A stretch of 64,000 nt of DNA from Aegilops tauschii subsp. strangulata (Eukaryota > Streptophyta > Magnoliopsida > Poales > Poaceae), in contig NC_053037.3 in the NCBI RefSeq assembly GCF_002575655.3, positions 248,963,135-249,027,134 of the forward strand. Reading direction: 5' to 3'. The translations under genes were made by a program, and so were the position numbers. Below are positions 53,563-64,000 of this stretch, piece by piece. Under the pieces are notes generated by a model that saw only the letters and a list, made by a program, of their open reading frames with translations, ran no database searches and was not told the DNA's origin. Positions within the stretch are counted from its first letter, which is position 1. Every line of letters starts with the position of its first letter.

Positions 53563-56367
53563 TTACATAGTAATGATTCTAATACCCATGGAGTCTTGGT
53601 GCTGATCATGTTTTGCTCGTGAGAGAGGCTTAGTCAACGGGTCTGCAACATTCAGATCCGTATGTATCTTGCAAATCTCTATGTCCCCTTCCGACACTTG
53701 ATGACGGATGGAATTGAAGCATCTCTTGATGTGCTTGGTTTTCTTGTGAAATTTGGATTCCTTTGCCAAGGCCATTGCACCAGTATTGTCACAAAAGATT
53801 TTCATTGGACCCGATGCACTAGGTATGACACCTAGATCGAAAATGAACTCCTTCATCCAGACTCCTTCATTTGCTGCTTCCGAAGCAGCTATGTACTCCG
53901 CTTCACACGTAGATCCCGCCATGACGCTCTGTTTGGAACTGCACCAACTGACAGCTCCACCATTCAATATATACACGTATCCGTTTTGTGACTTATAGTC
54001 ATCCAGATCAGTGTCAAAGCTTGCATCGACGTAACCATTTACGACGAGCTCTTTGTCACCTCCATAAATGAGAAACATATCCTTAGTCCTTTTCAGGTAT
54101 TTCAGGATGTTCTTGACCGCTGTCCAGTGATCCACTCCTGGATTACTTTGGTACCTCCCTACGATACTTATAGCAAGGAACACATCAGGTCTGATACACA
54201 GCATTGCATACATGATAGAACCTATGGCTGAGGCATAGGGAATGACTTTCATTTTCTCTCTATCTTCTACAGTGGTCGGGCATTGAGTCTCACTCAACTT
54301 CACACCTTGTAACACAGGCAAGAACCCTTTCTTTGACAGATCCATTTTGAACTTCTTCAAAATCTTATCAAGGTATGTGCTTTGTGAAAGTCCAATTAAG
54401 CGTCTTGATCTATCTCTATAGATCTTGATGCCCAATATGTAAGCAGCTTCACCGAGGTCTTTCATAGAAAAACCTTTATTCAAGTATCCTTTTATGCTAT
54501 CCAGAAATTCTATATCATTTCCAATCAACAATATGTCATCCACATATAATATTAGAAATGCTACAGAGCTCCCACTCACTTTCTTGTAAATACAGGCTTC
54601 TCCAAAAGTATGTATAAAACCATATGCTTTGATCACACTATCAAAACGTTTATTCCAACTCCGAGAGGCTTGCACCAGTCCATAAATGGATCGCTGGAGC
54701 TTGCACACTTTGTTAGCATCCTTTGGATCGACAAAACCTTCTGGTTGCATCATATACAACTCTTCTTCTAGAAATCCATTCAGGAATGCAGTTTTGACAT
54801 CCATTTGCCAAATTTCATAATCGTAAAATGCAGCAATTGCTAACATGATTCGGACAGACTTAAGCATCGCTACGGGTGAGAAAGTCTCATCGTAGTCAAC
54901 TCCTTGAACTTGTCGAAAACCTTTTGCAACAAGTCGAGCTTTATAGACGGTAACATTACCGTCAGCGTCGGTCTTCTTCTTGAAGATCCATTTATTTTCT
55001 ATGGCTTGCCGATTATCGGGCAAGTCAACCAAAGTCCACACTTTGTTCTCATACATGGATCCCATCATAGATTTCATGGCCTCAAGCCATTTCGCGGAAT
55101 CTGGGCTCATCATCGCTTCCTGATAGTTCGTAGGTTCGTCATGGTCAAGTAACATGACGTCCAGAACAGGATTACCGTACCACTCTGGTGCGGATCTTAC
55201 TCTGGTTGACCTACGAGGTTCGGTAGTAACTTGATCAGAAGCTTCATGATCATCATCATTAGCTTCCTCACTAATTGGTGTAGGAATCACTGGAACTGAT
55301 TTCTGTGATGAACTACTTTCCAATAAGGGAGCAGGTGCAATTACCTCATCAAGTTCTACTTTCCTCCCACTCATTTCTTTTGAGAGAAACTCTTTCTCTA
55401 GAAAGGATCCATTCTTAGCAACGAATATTTTGCCTTCGGATCTGTGATAGAAGGTGTACCCAACAGTCTCCTTTGGGTATCCTATGAAGACACATTTCTC
55501 CGATTTGGGTTCGAGCTTATCAGGTTGAAGCTTTTTCACATAAGCATCGCAGCCCCAAACTTTAAGAAACGACAACTTTGGTTTCTTGCCAAACCACAGT
55601 TCATATGGTGTCGTCTCAATGGATTTAGATGGTGCCCTATTAAACGTGAATGCAGCCGTCTCTAAAGCATACCCCCAAAACGATAGCGGTAAATCAGTAA
55701 GAGACATCATAGATCGCACCATATCTAATAAAGTGCGGTTACGACGTTCGGACACACCATTACGCGGTGGTGTTCCGGGTGGTGTGAGTTGTGAAACTAT
55801 TCCGCATTGTTTCAAATGAAGACCAAACTCGCAACTCAAATATTCACCTCCACAATCAGATCGTAGAAACTTTATTTTCTTGTTACGATGATTTTCCACT
55901 TCACTATGAAATTCTTTGAACTTTTCAAATGTTTCATACTTATGCTTCATCAAGTAGATATACCCATATCTGCTCAAATCATCTGTGAAGGTCAAAAAAT
56001 AACGATACTCGCCGCGAGCCTCAACACTCATCGGACCGCATACATCAGTATGTATTATTTCCAACAAGTCTGTTGCACGCTCCATTGTTCCGGAGAATGG
56101 AGTCTTAGTCATCTTGCCCATGAGGCATGGTTCGCAAGCATCAAGTGATTCATAATCAAGTGATTCCAAAAGCCCATCAGCATGGAGTTTCTTCATGCGC
56201 TTTACACCAATATGATCTAAACGGCAGTGCCACAAATAAGTTGCACTACCATTATTAAACTTATATCTTTTGGCTTCAATACTATGAATATGTGTATCAC
56301 TACTATCGAGATTCAACAAAAATAGACCACTCATCAAGGGTGCATGACCATAAAAGATATTACTCAT
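53563..56367 (-). CDS. pol: Copia pol: integrase, reverse transcriptase, RNase H (934 codons open)
   Basis: The open segment starts in GAG-pre-integrase (LWHCRLDHIGVKRMKKL). It continues with the integrase (IIHTDVCGPM, FLRSDCGGEY, NGVSERRNRTLLD), RT (QMDVKTAFLNGFLEEELYM; catalytic LILYVDDILLIGND) and RNase H (GYVDASFDTDLDDYKS; STCEAEYIAASEA; FCDNTGAMALAKE). All catalytic residues I can check are present. It lies in the same frame as the Gag-protease segment upstream and is separated from it by a TGA at 56413-56415, so it is the C-terminal part of one polyprotein with three stops, not a free-standing gene. Confidence 0.9.
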   Translation of the reverse strand: MSNIFYGHAPLMSGLFLLNLDSSDTHIHSIEAKRYKFNNGSATYLWHCRLDHIGVKRMKKLHADGLLESLDYESLDACEPCLMGKMTKTPFSGTMERATDLLEIIHTDVCGPMSVEARGEYRYFLTFTDDLSRYGYIYLMKHKYETFEKFKEFHSEVENHRNKKIKFLRSDCGGEYLSCEFGLHLKQCGIVSQLTPPGTPPRNGVSERRNRTLLDMVRSMMSLTDLPLSFWGYALETAAFTFNRAPSKSIETTPYELWFGKKPKLSFLKVWGCDAYVKKLQPDKLEPKSEKCVFIGYPKETVGYTFYHRSEGKIFVAKNGSFLEKEFLSKEMSGRKVELDEVIAPAPLLESSSSQKSVPVIPTPISEEANDDDHEASDQVTTEPRRSTRVRSAPEWYGNPVLDVMLLDHDEPTNYQEAMMSPDSAKWLEAMKSMMGSMYENKVWTLVDLPDNRQAIENKWIFKKKTDADGNVTVYKARLVAKGFRQVQGVDYDETFSPVAMLKSVRIMLAIAAFYDYEIWQMDVKTAFLNGFLEEELYMMQPEGFVDPKDANKVCKLQRSIYGLVQASRSWNKRFDSVIKAYGFIHTFGEACIYKKVSGSSVAFLILYVDDILLIGNDIEFLDSIKGYLNKGFSMKDLGEAAYILGIKIYRDRSRRLIGLSQSTYLDKILKKFKMDLSKKGFLPVLQGVKLSETQCPTTVEDREKMKVIPYASAIGSIMYAMLCIRPDVFLAISIVGRYQSNPGVDHWTAVKNILKYLKRTKDMFLIYGGDKELVVNGYVDASFDTDLDDYKSQNGYVYILNGGAVSWCSSKQSVMAGSTCEAEYIAASEAANEGVWMKEFIFDLGVIPSASGPMKIFCDNTGAMALAKESKFHKKTKHIKRCFNSIRHQVSEGDIEICKIHTDLNVADPLTKPLSRAKHDQHQDSMGIRIITM

Positions 56368-56412
56368 ATAAATAGAACAACCATTATTCTCTGATTTAAA
56401 TGAATAACCGTC

Positions 56413-57528
56413 TCACATCAAACAAGATCTAAATATAATGTTCATGCTTAACGCTGGCACCAAATAACAATTATTCAGGTCTAAAACTAATCCCGAAGGT
56501 AGATGTAGAGGTAGTGTGCCGACGGCGATCACATCGACCTTGGAACAATTTCCCACGCACATCGTCACCTCGTCCTTAGCCAATCTTCGCTTAATCCGTA
56601 GCCCATGTTTCGAGTTGCAAATATGAGCAACAGAACCAGTATCAAATACCCAGGCGCTACTACGAGCATTAGTAAGGTACACATCAATAACATGTATATC
56701 AAATATACCTTTCACTTTGCCATCCTTCTTATCCGTCAAATACTTGGGGCAGTTCCGCTTCCAGTGACCAGTCCCTTTGCAGTAGAAGCACTCAGTCTCA
56801 GGCTTAGGTCCAGACTTGGGCTTCTTCACTTGAGCAGCAACTTGCTTGCCGTTCTTCTTGAAGTCCCCCTTCTTCCCTTTGCCCTTCTTCTTGAAACTAG
56901 TGGTCTTATTAACCATCAACACTTGATGCTCCTTCTTGATTTCTACCTCCGCAGAGAGCTCGAGAATTGTCTAATCCATCCCTTGCATATTATAGATCAT
57001 CACGAAGCTTTTGTAGCTTGGTGGCAGTGATTGAAGAACTCTGTCAATGACACTATCAACCGGAAGATTAACTCCCAGTTGAGTCAAGTGATTGTGGTAC
57101 CCAAACATTTTGAGTATATGTTCACTGACAGAACTATTCTCCTCCATTTTGCAGCTGTAGAACTTATTGGAGACTTCATATCTCTCAATCTGGGCATTTG
57201 CTTGAAATATTAACTTCAACTCCTAGAACATCTCATATGCTCCATGACGTTCAGAACGTCGTTGAAGTCCCGGTTCTAAGCCGTAAAGCATGGCACACTG
57301 AACTATCGAGTAGTCATCAGCTTTGCTCTGCCAGGCGTTCATAACGTGCGGCGTTGCTCCTGCAGTGGGTCTTGCACCTAGTGGTGCTTCCAGGACGTAA
57401 TTCTTCTGTGCAACAATGAGGATAATCCTCAAGTTACGGACCCAGTCCGTGTAGTTGCTACCATCATCTTTCAACTTAGCTTTCTCTAGGAACACATTAA
57501 AATTCAACGGAACAGTAGCACGTGCCAT
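56413..57528 (-). pseudogene. gag: Gag and protease of the Angela/BARE element, three in-frame stops
   Basis: Gag begins MARATVPLNFNVFLEKAKL at 57528. In-frame stops lie at 57223-57225 (TAG), 56971-56973 (TAG) and 56413-56415 (TGA), and no frameshift separates the pieces. The zinc knuckle CFYCKGTGHWKRNC is canonical and the protease has WVFDTGSVAHIC. Such elements usually encode one Gag-Pol protein of about 1300 residues, so this copy is dead by point changes only. Confidence 0.9.
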
Positions 57529-58758
57529 TTATCTACAACAACATAGACATGCAAAATACTATCAGGTACTAAGTTCATGATAAGTTAAAGTTCAATTAAT
57601 CATATTACTTAAGAACTCCCACTTAGATAGACATCCCTCTAATCATCTAAGTGATCAAGTGATCCATATCAACTAAACCATGTCCAATCATCACGTGAGA
57701 TGGAGTAGTTTTCAATGGTGAACATCACTATGTTGATCATATCTACTATATGATTCACGCTCGACCTTTCGGTCTCAGTGTTCCGAGGCCATATCGGCAT
57801 ATGTTAGGCTCGTCAAGTTTAACCCGAGTATTCTGCATGTGCAAAACTGGCTTGCACCCATTGTATGTGAACGTAGAGTTTATCACACCCGATCATCACA
57901 TGGTGTCTCGGCACGACGAACTGTCGCAACGGTGCATACTCAGGGAGAACACTTGTACCTTGAAATTTAGTGAGAGATCATCTTATAATGCTACCGCCGT
58001 ACTAAGCAAAATAAGATGCATAAAAGATAAACATCACATGCAATCAAAATAAGTGATATGATATGGCCATCATCATCTTGTGCCTTTGATCTCCACCTCC
58101 AAAGCACCGTCATGATCACCATCGTCACCGGCTTGACACCTTGATCTCCATCGAAGCATCGTTGTCGTCTCGCCAACTATTGCTTCTACGACTATCGCTA
58201 CCGCTTAGTGATAAAGTAAAGCAATTACATGGTGATTACATTTCATATAATAAAGCGACAACCATATGGCTCCTGCCAGTTGCCGATAACTGTTACAAAA
58301 CATGATTATCTCATACAACAATTTATATATCATCACGTCTTGACCATCACATCACAGCAATCCCTGCAAAAACAAGTTAGACGTCCTCTACTTTGTTGTT
58401 GCAAGTTTTACGTGGCTGCTACGGGCTTAGCAAGAACCGTTCTTACCTACGCATCAAAACCACAACGATTTTTCGTCAAGTGTGCTGTTTTAACCTTCAA
58501 CAAGGACCGGACGTAGTCACACTTGATTCAACTAAAGTTGGAGAAACAGACACCCACTAGCCACCTGTGTGCGAAGCACGACGGTAGAACCAGTCTCATG
58601 AATGCTGTCATGTAATGTCGGTCTGGTCCGCTTCATCCAACAATACCGCCGAATCAAAGTATGACATGCTGGTAAGCAGTATGACTATTATTGCCCATAA
58701 CTCTTTGTGTTCTACTCGTGCATATAACATCTACGCATAGACCTGGCTTGGATGCCAC

Positions 58759-60500
58759 TGTTGGGGAACGTAGTATTCCAAAAAAAAATCCTACGATCAC
58801 GCAAGATCTATCTAGGAGAAGCATAGCAACGAGCGGGGAGAGTGTGTCCACGTACCCTCGTAGACCGAAAGCGGAAGTGTTAAGTAACGCGGTTGATGTA
58901 GTCAAACATCTTCGCGATCCAACCGATCCAAGTATCGAACGCACGGCACCTCCGCGACCTGCACACGTTCAGCTCGGTGACGTCCCTCGAACTCTTGATC
59001 CAGTAGAGGCCGAGGGAGAGTTTCGTCAGCACGACAGCATGGTGATGGTTATGATGAAGTTACCAGCGCAGGGCTTCGCCTAAGCACTACGACGATATGA
59101 CTGAGGTGTGTTTCTGTGGAGGGGGGCACCGCACACGGCTAAAAGATCAACTTGTGTGTTCTAGGGTGCCCCCCTCCCGACGTATATAAAGGAGGGGGAG
59201 GAGGAGGCCGGCCAAGGGAGGAGGCGCGCCATGGGGGGGGGGAGTCCTACTTGGACTCCAAACCTAGTAGGATTCGCCCCCCTTTCCTATTCCAAGGGGG
59301 AGAAGGGGGGAAGGAGGAGGAGGAGAGAAGGAAGGAGGGGGCGCCGCCCCCTCCCCTTGTCCAATTCGGATTGGGGCAAGGGGGGGCGCCACCTCCTATC
59401 CGGCCCTCTCCCTTCTCCACTAAGGCCCATGAGGCCCAATAGCTTCCCGGGGGGGTTCCGGTAACCCCCGGTACTCCGAAACTTATCCGAAACGACCCGA
59501 ACCATTCCAGTGTCCGAATATAACCTTCCAATATATGAATCTTTATGTCTCGACCATTTCGAGACTCCTCGTCATGTCCGTGATCTCATCCGGGACTCCG
59601 AACAACCTTCGGTCATCAAATCACATAAACTCATAATACAAATCGTCATCGAACGTTAAGTGTGCGGACCCTACGGGTTCGAGAACTATGTAGACATGAC
59701 CGAGACACATCTCCGGTCAATAACCAATAGCGGAGCCTGGATGTTCATATTGGTTCCTACATATTCTACGAAGATCTTTATCGGTCAAACCGCATAACAA
59801 CATACGTTGTTCCCTTTGTCATCGGTATGTTACTTGCCCGAGATTCGATCGTCGGTATCACCATACCTAGTTCAATCTCGTTATCGGCAAGTCTCTTTAC
59901 TCGTTCCGTAATGCATCATCCCGCAACTAACTCATTAGTCACATTGCTTGCAAGGGTTATAGTGATGTGCATTACCGAGTGGGCCCAGAGATACCTCTCT
60001 GATACACGGAGTGACAAATCCTAATCTCGATCTATGCCAAGTCAACAAACACCATCGGAGACACCTGTAGAGCATCTTTATAATCACCCAGTTACGTTGT
60101 GACGTTTGATAGCACACTAAGTGTTCCTCCGGTATTCGGGAGTTGCATAATCTCATAGTCTGAGGAACATGTATAAGTCATGAAGAAAGCAGTAGCAATG
60201 AAACTGTAACGATCATAATGCTAAGCTAACGAATGGGTCTTGTCCATCACATCATTCTCCTAATGATGTGATCCCGTTTATCAAATGACAACACATGTCT
60301 ATGGCTAGGAAACTTAACCATCTTTGATAAACGAGCTAGTCAAGTAGAGGCATACTAGGGACACTTTTGTTTGTCTATGTATTCACACATGTACTATGTT
60401 TCCGGTTAATACAATTCCAGCATGAATAATAAACATTTATCATGATATAAGGAAATATAAATAACAAATTTATTATTGCCTCTAGGGCATATTTCCTTCA
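58759..60500 (-). repeat. 5' LTR of the Angela/BARE element
   Basis: This 1742-bp repeat is typical in length for BARE/Angela-class LTRs. The complement of the primer-binding site (GGCTTGGATGCCAC) abuts its left side at 58745-58758. The region 59165-59460 is very G-rich. Confidence 0.92.
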
Positions 60501-60899
60501 GCCAGAGCGAGGAACACTCAACAACGGCGTTGGCCACAGCCCAATACTCAGCCTCAGTGCTAGAGCGCGACACCGTGGGTTGTCGCTTGGACGACCACGA
60601 GATGAGAGAGGGGTCGAGGTAGACGCAATAGGCAGAAGTGGAGCGACGAGTGTCTGGACAGCCGACCCAGTCAACATCGGAGTAGGCAACCATGTCGATG
60701 GAGGAGGATGCTGTCAGGGTGAGACCAAGAGCCATAGTGCCACGGATATACTAAAGGATCCGCTTCACCAGGTTCCAATGACTGTCTCGAGGAGCATGCA
60801 TATGAAGGCACACCTGCTGCACATCGTACTATAAATCCGGTCTGGTGAGTATCAAGTACTGGAGTGCACCCACAATGGAGCACTACTAGGGAAAACCTT

Positions 60900-61470
60900 A
60901 TACATAGAGGTATAGCAGTAGCGCTGGTCAGAACAAAGCGCTACTGCTACTTAGTAGTAGCGCGTGTCAACAAAGCATGCTACAGCTATGGTTGTAGCAG
61001 TAGCGTGTTTGCAGGTAAAAGCGCTACTACTATAATTCCCACACTGTTGCCGGTAGGCTAGGAATAGTAGTAGCGATCCTGCAGAAAGCACGCTACCGCT
61101 AAGTGCCTTGTAGTAGCGCGTTTCTGGTGTAGAGCGCTACTACTAAGAAAAAGAAAATAAAATAAAAAATAAATGAAAATGAAAGAAATAGAAAAGTAGA
61201 AATTAAAAAAGAAAATGTAAAGAAAAACAAAAGAAAAAGAAAAATAAAGGAGAAAGGCATAGCAGTAGCGCTTGTTCTCACAAAGCGCTATAGCTACTTT
61301 AGCAGTAGCGCTTTTTGTATGCCCGCGCTATAGCTAAGTTCCTTAGATAAAAGGAAAAGAAAAAGGAAAATAAATAGCTACTTCCTATAGCAGTAGCGTG
61401 TTTTGGTGGAAAGCGCTATAGCTAACTTAGCTATAGCGCTTTTTCGTACCAGCGGTATTGCTATTTTGAC
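60900..61470. repeat. CACTA subterminal repeats (TAGTAGCGC / GCTATAGC motifs)
   Basis: At least fifteen copies of a 10-12-base motif of the form GTAGCAGTAGCGC or its complement GCGCTACTGCTAC occur in both directions. In the second half they change to the GCGCTATAGCTA form. In CACTA elements such arrays bind the transposase. A 120-base A/G-rich stretch near 61140-61260 separates the two blocks. Confidence 0.9.
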
Positions 61471-61739
61471 TTAACCACGCGTGGGCTAAAATTTTTGCTA
61501 AGTCCTTTTGCCCCCTCCCACTCCTCTCCCCCCACTCGATCTGTCGCCGCCGCCGGTCGCCCTGCGCCCGAGCACGCCCTCGACCTCACCGCCGCCACCC
61601 TTGACCTCACCGCCGCCGCCCGAGCCCTCCCTGGACCGTCGCCGCCCGAGCCCGCCCTCGCCGCCGACCGTAAGCATCGCCCTCTCCTCTCCCCCGCCCT
61701 CTCTCTCTCTCTCTGCTAGCTAGGGCAAATTTCATATGT

Positions 61740-62960
61740 TGCTGCTGTGATGATGTTCATATGAACCCTAGGTGTTCATATGAACCCTAGATTTGTTTAG
61801 GACAGTAGGATTTTTTTAGCATTTAGGAAAAAATAGCAATTTTTTTAGGAAATTAGCTAGGGCAAATTTTTACGGAATTGCCTAAACAGTAATTCCATTT
61901 AGCTTTAAATTAATAGAGGGTATATAAACAATAGTAGCATTTAGCTTTAAATTAATAGAGGCTATAAACAAAAAACAATAGCATTTAGCTATAAAAAAAT
62001 ATTTGGACTATGGACCTGAATCTGGTCCAAATTCATTCAAATGAAATTTGAATTATTTGGACTGTGGACCTGAATATTCTTAAAGAAATTGGGTGTAGGT
62101 ACTAAGGTCTTGCTGTGGAAATTTTGGTGAGGTCAGAAGGGTTAGAGAAAATGGAGTTCCTTTGCAATTTCTAATAAGGTCAAGTATTGTTGGAAAATTT
62201 GCTCTAAAACAATTTGGATGAAAAGAAAATAATGTGTGTGTGTGTGAGAGAGAGAGGAATAGCTAGAACAAAATTTGGCTTTTGTCCTACGTAGAGAAGT
62301 ATTTAGTGAGGTAATTTTGCAAAGGTTTTTGGTTTTTGAAAAGACCACTATTTTTCAAGGAAAAGAATTTATGTAAGTTTTATTTTAAAGATGATCCCTT
62401 CCTAGACTTTTAGATTTAAATAAAAAATAAAAGCATTTAGCTATATAAAAAATAGTAGCTATGGCATTTAGCTATAAACAAAAAACAGAACTGTTTTTCT
62501 TTTCAAAAACTTGGTTAAAGTAATTGTTGCTATATAAACGAAAAACAAGGTTGATGTTATATGGTATATGTCATTGATGTTCATTTGCATATTCCATTAT
62601 TGTTGATTATATCTTTTCATTGAAGTGGTCATGTTATATCTTTTCATTGAAGTGGTTCGATTGTGCCCAAGTGGCCTTTTGTTGTTTGCAGATAATGAAG
62701 CCGAGTGGCCTATTTTTTGCCAGAATGTTGATTCATTTCCGTTCCGGCAAATTTCAGGTGCTCGATTTGTCCACTTTGTAGCAAAGGTCCTGCCGAAATT
62801 TTCCGTGAATTTCGGCATGACTTATGCTACAAACTAGGACATGTCGAGTGCCCGAGATTTGCCACACCGGGAATGAATCAACATTCCTGCAAAACATAGG
62901 CCTTTTTTATGTCATTATTCATTTTATTAGGTCTAGAATTAATTGACTAGATTTAATCGT
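61740..62960 (+). other. CACTA internal AT-rich region without a clear gene
   Basis: The sequence has several copies of CATTTAGCT(TT/AT)AAA between 61910 and 62480, a short duplication of TATATCTTTTCATTGAAGTGG (about 62610 and 62637), and GTGTGTG/GAGAGAG runs near 62235. A short open stretch at 62625-62837 has no recognised domain. Confidence 0.5.
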
Positions 62961-62967
62961 AGGAAAC

Positions 62968-63924
62968 ATGGCTAGCGATGTTGAAGGATAGGGTTCTGGT
63001 GATTGCAACGTCTACGAGGCGGCAGACGCCTATTTGAACCTTCTCGAGGAGCAATGGTTGTTGCAGTGCCCACCTGTCACATCCGAGACTGAGACCGGTG
63101 CCGAGACCGGCGCTGAGACCGACACCGGCGCCGAGGCCGGCATCATGACTGGCGAAGCCGGTATAGAACCGAAACCGAAGAGGACACGACGCCCATACCA
63201 GCTCAACACTACTAGACTGGTGGTCACGGAGGTGGACTCCGGCAATTTGAGCCAGAAGAGCCTGCAGAAGCGCGCGCGTGCTACGACAATCAAATAGGCT
63301 ACATCCTACGGGCAACCGCCACCATCAATGATGAGAAACTAAAGAAGATACCAAATATGGAGCACTCCCTCCTAAGGAAGCTGCACCAGGTATTCTTGTT
63401 CCCGGGCCGGGATGAAATCAAATATACTCGACCGTGGCAAGACCCGACAATGAAGAAGATAAACAAACCCGCCATGGGCAACTTTAGCAGCGCGTTGTCC
63501 GCTTGGAAAGTAAGGGTGAAACATCGGATCATGGTCATAAAGGAACCCTACTCCGAGATTGTAAAGGATAATCCGGCAATTATAGAAGAGTAGTTTGAAA
63601 TATTCAAGGCGGCTTGCGTTGCCAAAGCTGCCGAAGAAGTCGAAGTACATGAAGGGGCTTCAAGAGAGGAACCTGGGGTGCCACCACCTCGGAAGCCGTG
63701 GTTACGTGGGGAAGAGGCCCATATGGGCCAAGGAGGACGCGCAACGCGAAAGTTTGGAGATCCCAGGCCCCTTGGCGGAGTTCACCGTCCCGCAGGAGCG
63801 TGACGTCATCAGGGCCCGGTACCATTGGGACCCAGTCAACAAGGTTTTCGAGACGGTCGCGGTCACGACGGAGTTCATGAGACTGCTGGTAATTTTTAAT
63901 TTACCCCCTAATTTTAGCTTCTGA
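62968..63924 (+). pseudogene. Decayed CACTA transposon protein
   Basis: The ATG at 62968 starts MASDVEG and meets TAG at 62989-62991. The same frame then runs through a Glu/Thr repeat (ETETGAETGAETDTGAEAG) and a basic segment to TAG at 63295-63297. Further on, another frame reads LRKLHQVFLFPGRDEIKYTR and GNFSSALSAWKVRV, has TAG at 63591-63593, and shifts again before GSRGYVGKRPIW and DVIRARYHWDPV. These strings belong to the second, non-transposase protein that I know from grass CACTA elements; the name is from memory. At least three stops and two frame changes make it a pseudogene. It may continue to the right as a further exon after about 63890. Confidence 0.65.
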
Positions 63925-64000
63925 TCAATTCGACTGCATGTTTAGTCATATTTGTAAACGATCCTTGTTCCTTTTGCAGAAAGAGCAGCACAGGATTGTG

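Larger units (their letters stand above)
52235..60500 (-). mobile_element. Angela/BARE-type copia retrotransposon
   Basis: Its 5' LTR is 58759-60500 (1742 bp) and its 3' LTR 52235-53529 (1295 bp). Both run TGTTGGGGAACG to ATTTCCTTCA on the plus strand. The 3' LTR lacks about 450 bases present in the other, between GGATTCCCCCCCTTT and GGATGCTCATATTGG. The polypurine tract complement GTCTCCCACTTGC follows 53529. Flanks GCCGG (52230-52234) and GCCAG (60501-60505) are a target duplication with one change. It is inserted in the RNase H region of the copia remnant. The 57529-58758 segment is the untranslated leader. Confidence 0.93.
50513..60880 (-). mobile_element. Copia remnant downstream of the gene, host to two nested insertions
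   Basis: A 172-bp 3' LTR (50513-50684) starts TGATGATTG and ends GTTCAACA on the plus strand, followed by the complement of a GCGGGAGGG polypurine tract. With the two nested elements set aside, 60501-60880, 52012-52234 and 50690-50760 read on the minus strand as the RT tail and RNase H end of copia pol. Recognisable parts are AYSDVDWVGCPDTRRSTSAYC, SRSSTEAEYWAVANAV, RRTKHIKLDIQFVREQVALG and AQQFADVMTKGL. The reading is essentially continuous across both insertion sites. The 5' portion is lost at the CACTA boundary at 60881. Confidence 0.85.
60881..64000 (+). mobile_element. CACTA (En/Spm) DNA transposon, left end and partial body
   Basis: The element begins CACTACTAGGGAAAA, the standard CACTA terminus. 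The first 600 bases hold dense subterminal repeats. A short proline-rich region follows (61510-61720), then about 900 AT-rich bases with TTTAGC(T)ATAAA repeats, then decayed coding sequence from 62968. The right end lies outside the window, so the target duplication cannot be checked. It inserted into or beside the copia remnant, whose pol ends at this point. Confidence 0.9.

Noticed and set aside
60910..61470. A CRISPR-like or satellite array
   Set aside because: The short repeats occur in both orientations with irregular spacing next to a CACTA terminus, and the DNA is plant nuclear.

Overview
This window is nuclear DNA of a grass, almost certainly a Triticeae species (wheat, Aegilops or barley group). 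The basis is one large intron-rich plant gene with GT-AG introns, buried in retrotransposon and transposon types typical of Triticeae: BARE/Angela-like copia LTRs, a CACTA end with dense subterminal repeats, a 5S-bearing Cassandra LTR, Stowaway and PIF/Harbinger elements. The genus is inferred, not shown.

The only host gene recognised with confidence is a plus-strand callose synthase (1,3-beta-glucan synthase, GT48) that most resembles Arabidopsis CALS7/GSL7, the sieve-plate enzyme. I resolved 42 exons between 4279 and 50248. Their phases join into one open frame of 1921 codons plus stop, close to the roughly 1950 residues usual for the family. I see no frameshift or premature stop. The gene covers 46 kb because four introns hold about 28 kb of inserted elements.

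Layout: 1-1784 is the 3' end of an LTR retrotransposon; 1785-3457 is repeat remnant ending in a Harbinger-like terminus; 3458-4278 is the gene's upstream region. Intron 9 holds a chromodomain-bearing Ty3/gypsy element (6982-18022, duplication GGACT) whose 3' LTR is split by a copia element (12586-17692, duplication CACTT). Intron 17 holds Stowaway MITEs, a 306-bp tandem duplication and a solo LTR (24134-26477, duplication GTTGC), which itself contains a 1.46-kb non-LTR element (13-bp duplication). Intron 28 holds a multi-layer nest (28837-38263, outer duplication CTTGG) with a LINE and a second solo LTR (duplication AAAGG). Intron 34 holds a second copy of the short-LTR copia (40261-45410, duplication AAAAT) with an uninterrupted 1461-codon gag-pol. 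Intron 36 holds a Cassandra solo LTR with a 5S rRNA-like segment.

Downstream of the gene (50249-64000) everything is mobile DNA. A minus-strand copia remnant (50513-60880) is split first by a 1246-bp PIF/Harbinger-like element carrying a GRF zinc-finger gene (50763-52008), then by an Angela/BARE-type copia (52235-60500). It is cut off by a CACTA transposon that starts at 60881 and runs out of the window with decayed coding sequence.

Nothing here looks like a new enzymatic system. The best leads are the 1.2-kb TIR element that carries a spliced GRF zinc-finger/membrane gene and no visible transposase, the complete copia copy whose Gag zinc knuckle has lost its histidine, the unrelated leaders of two otherwise near-identical copia copies, and a non-autonomous non-LTR element sharing its 3' end with a LINE in the same gene.
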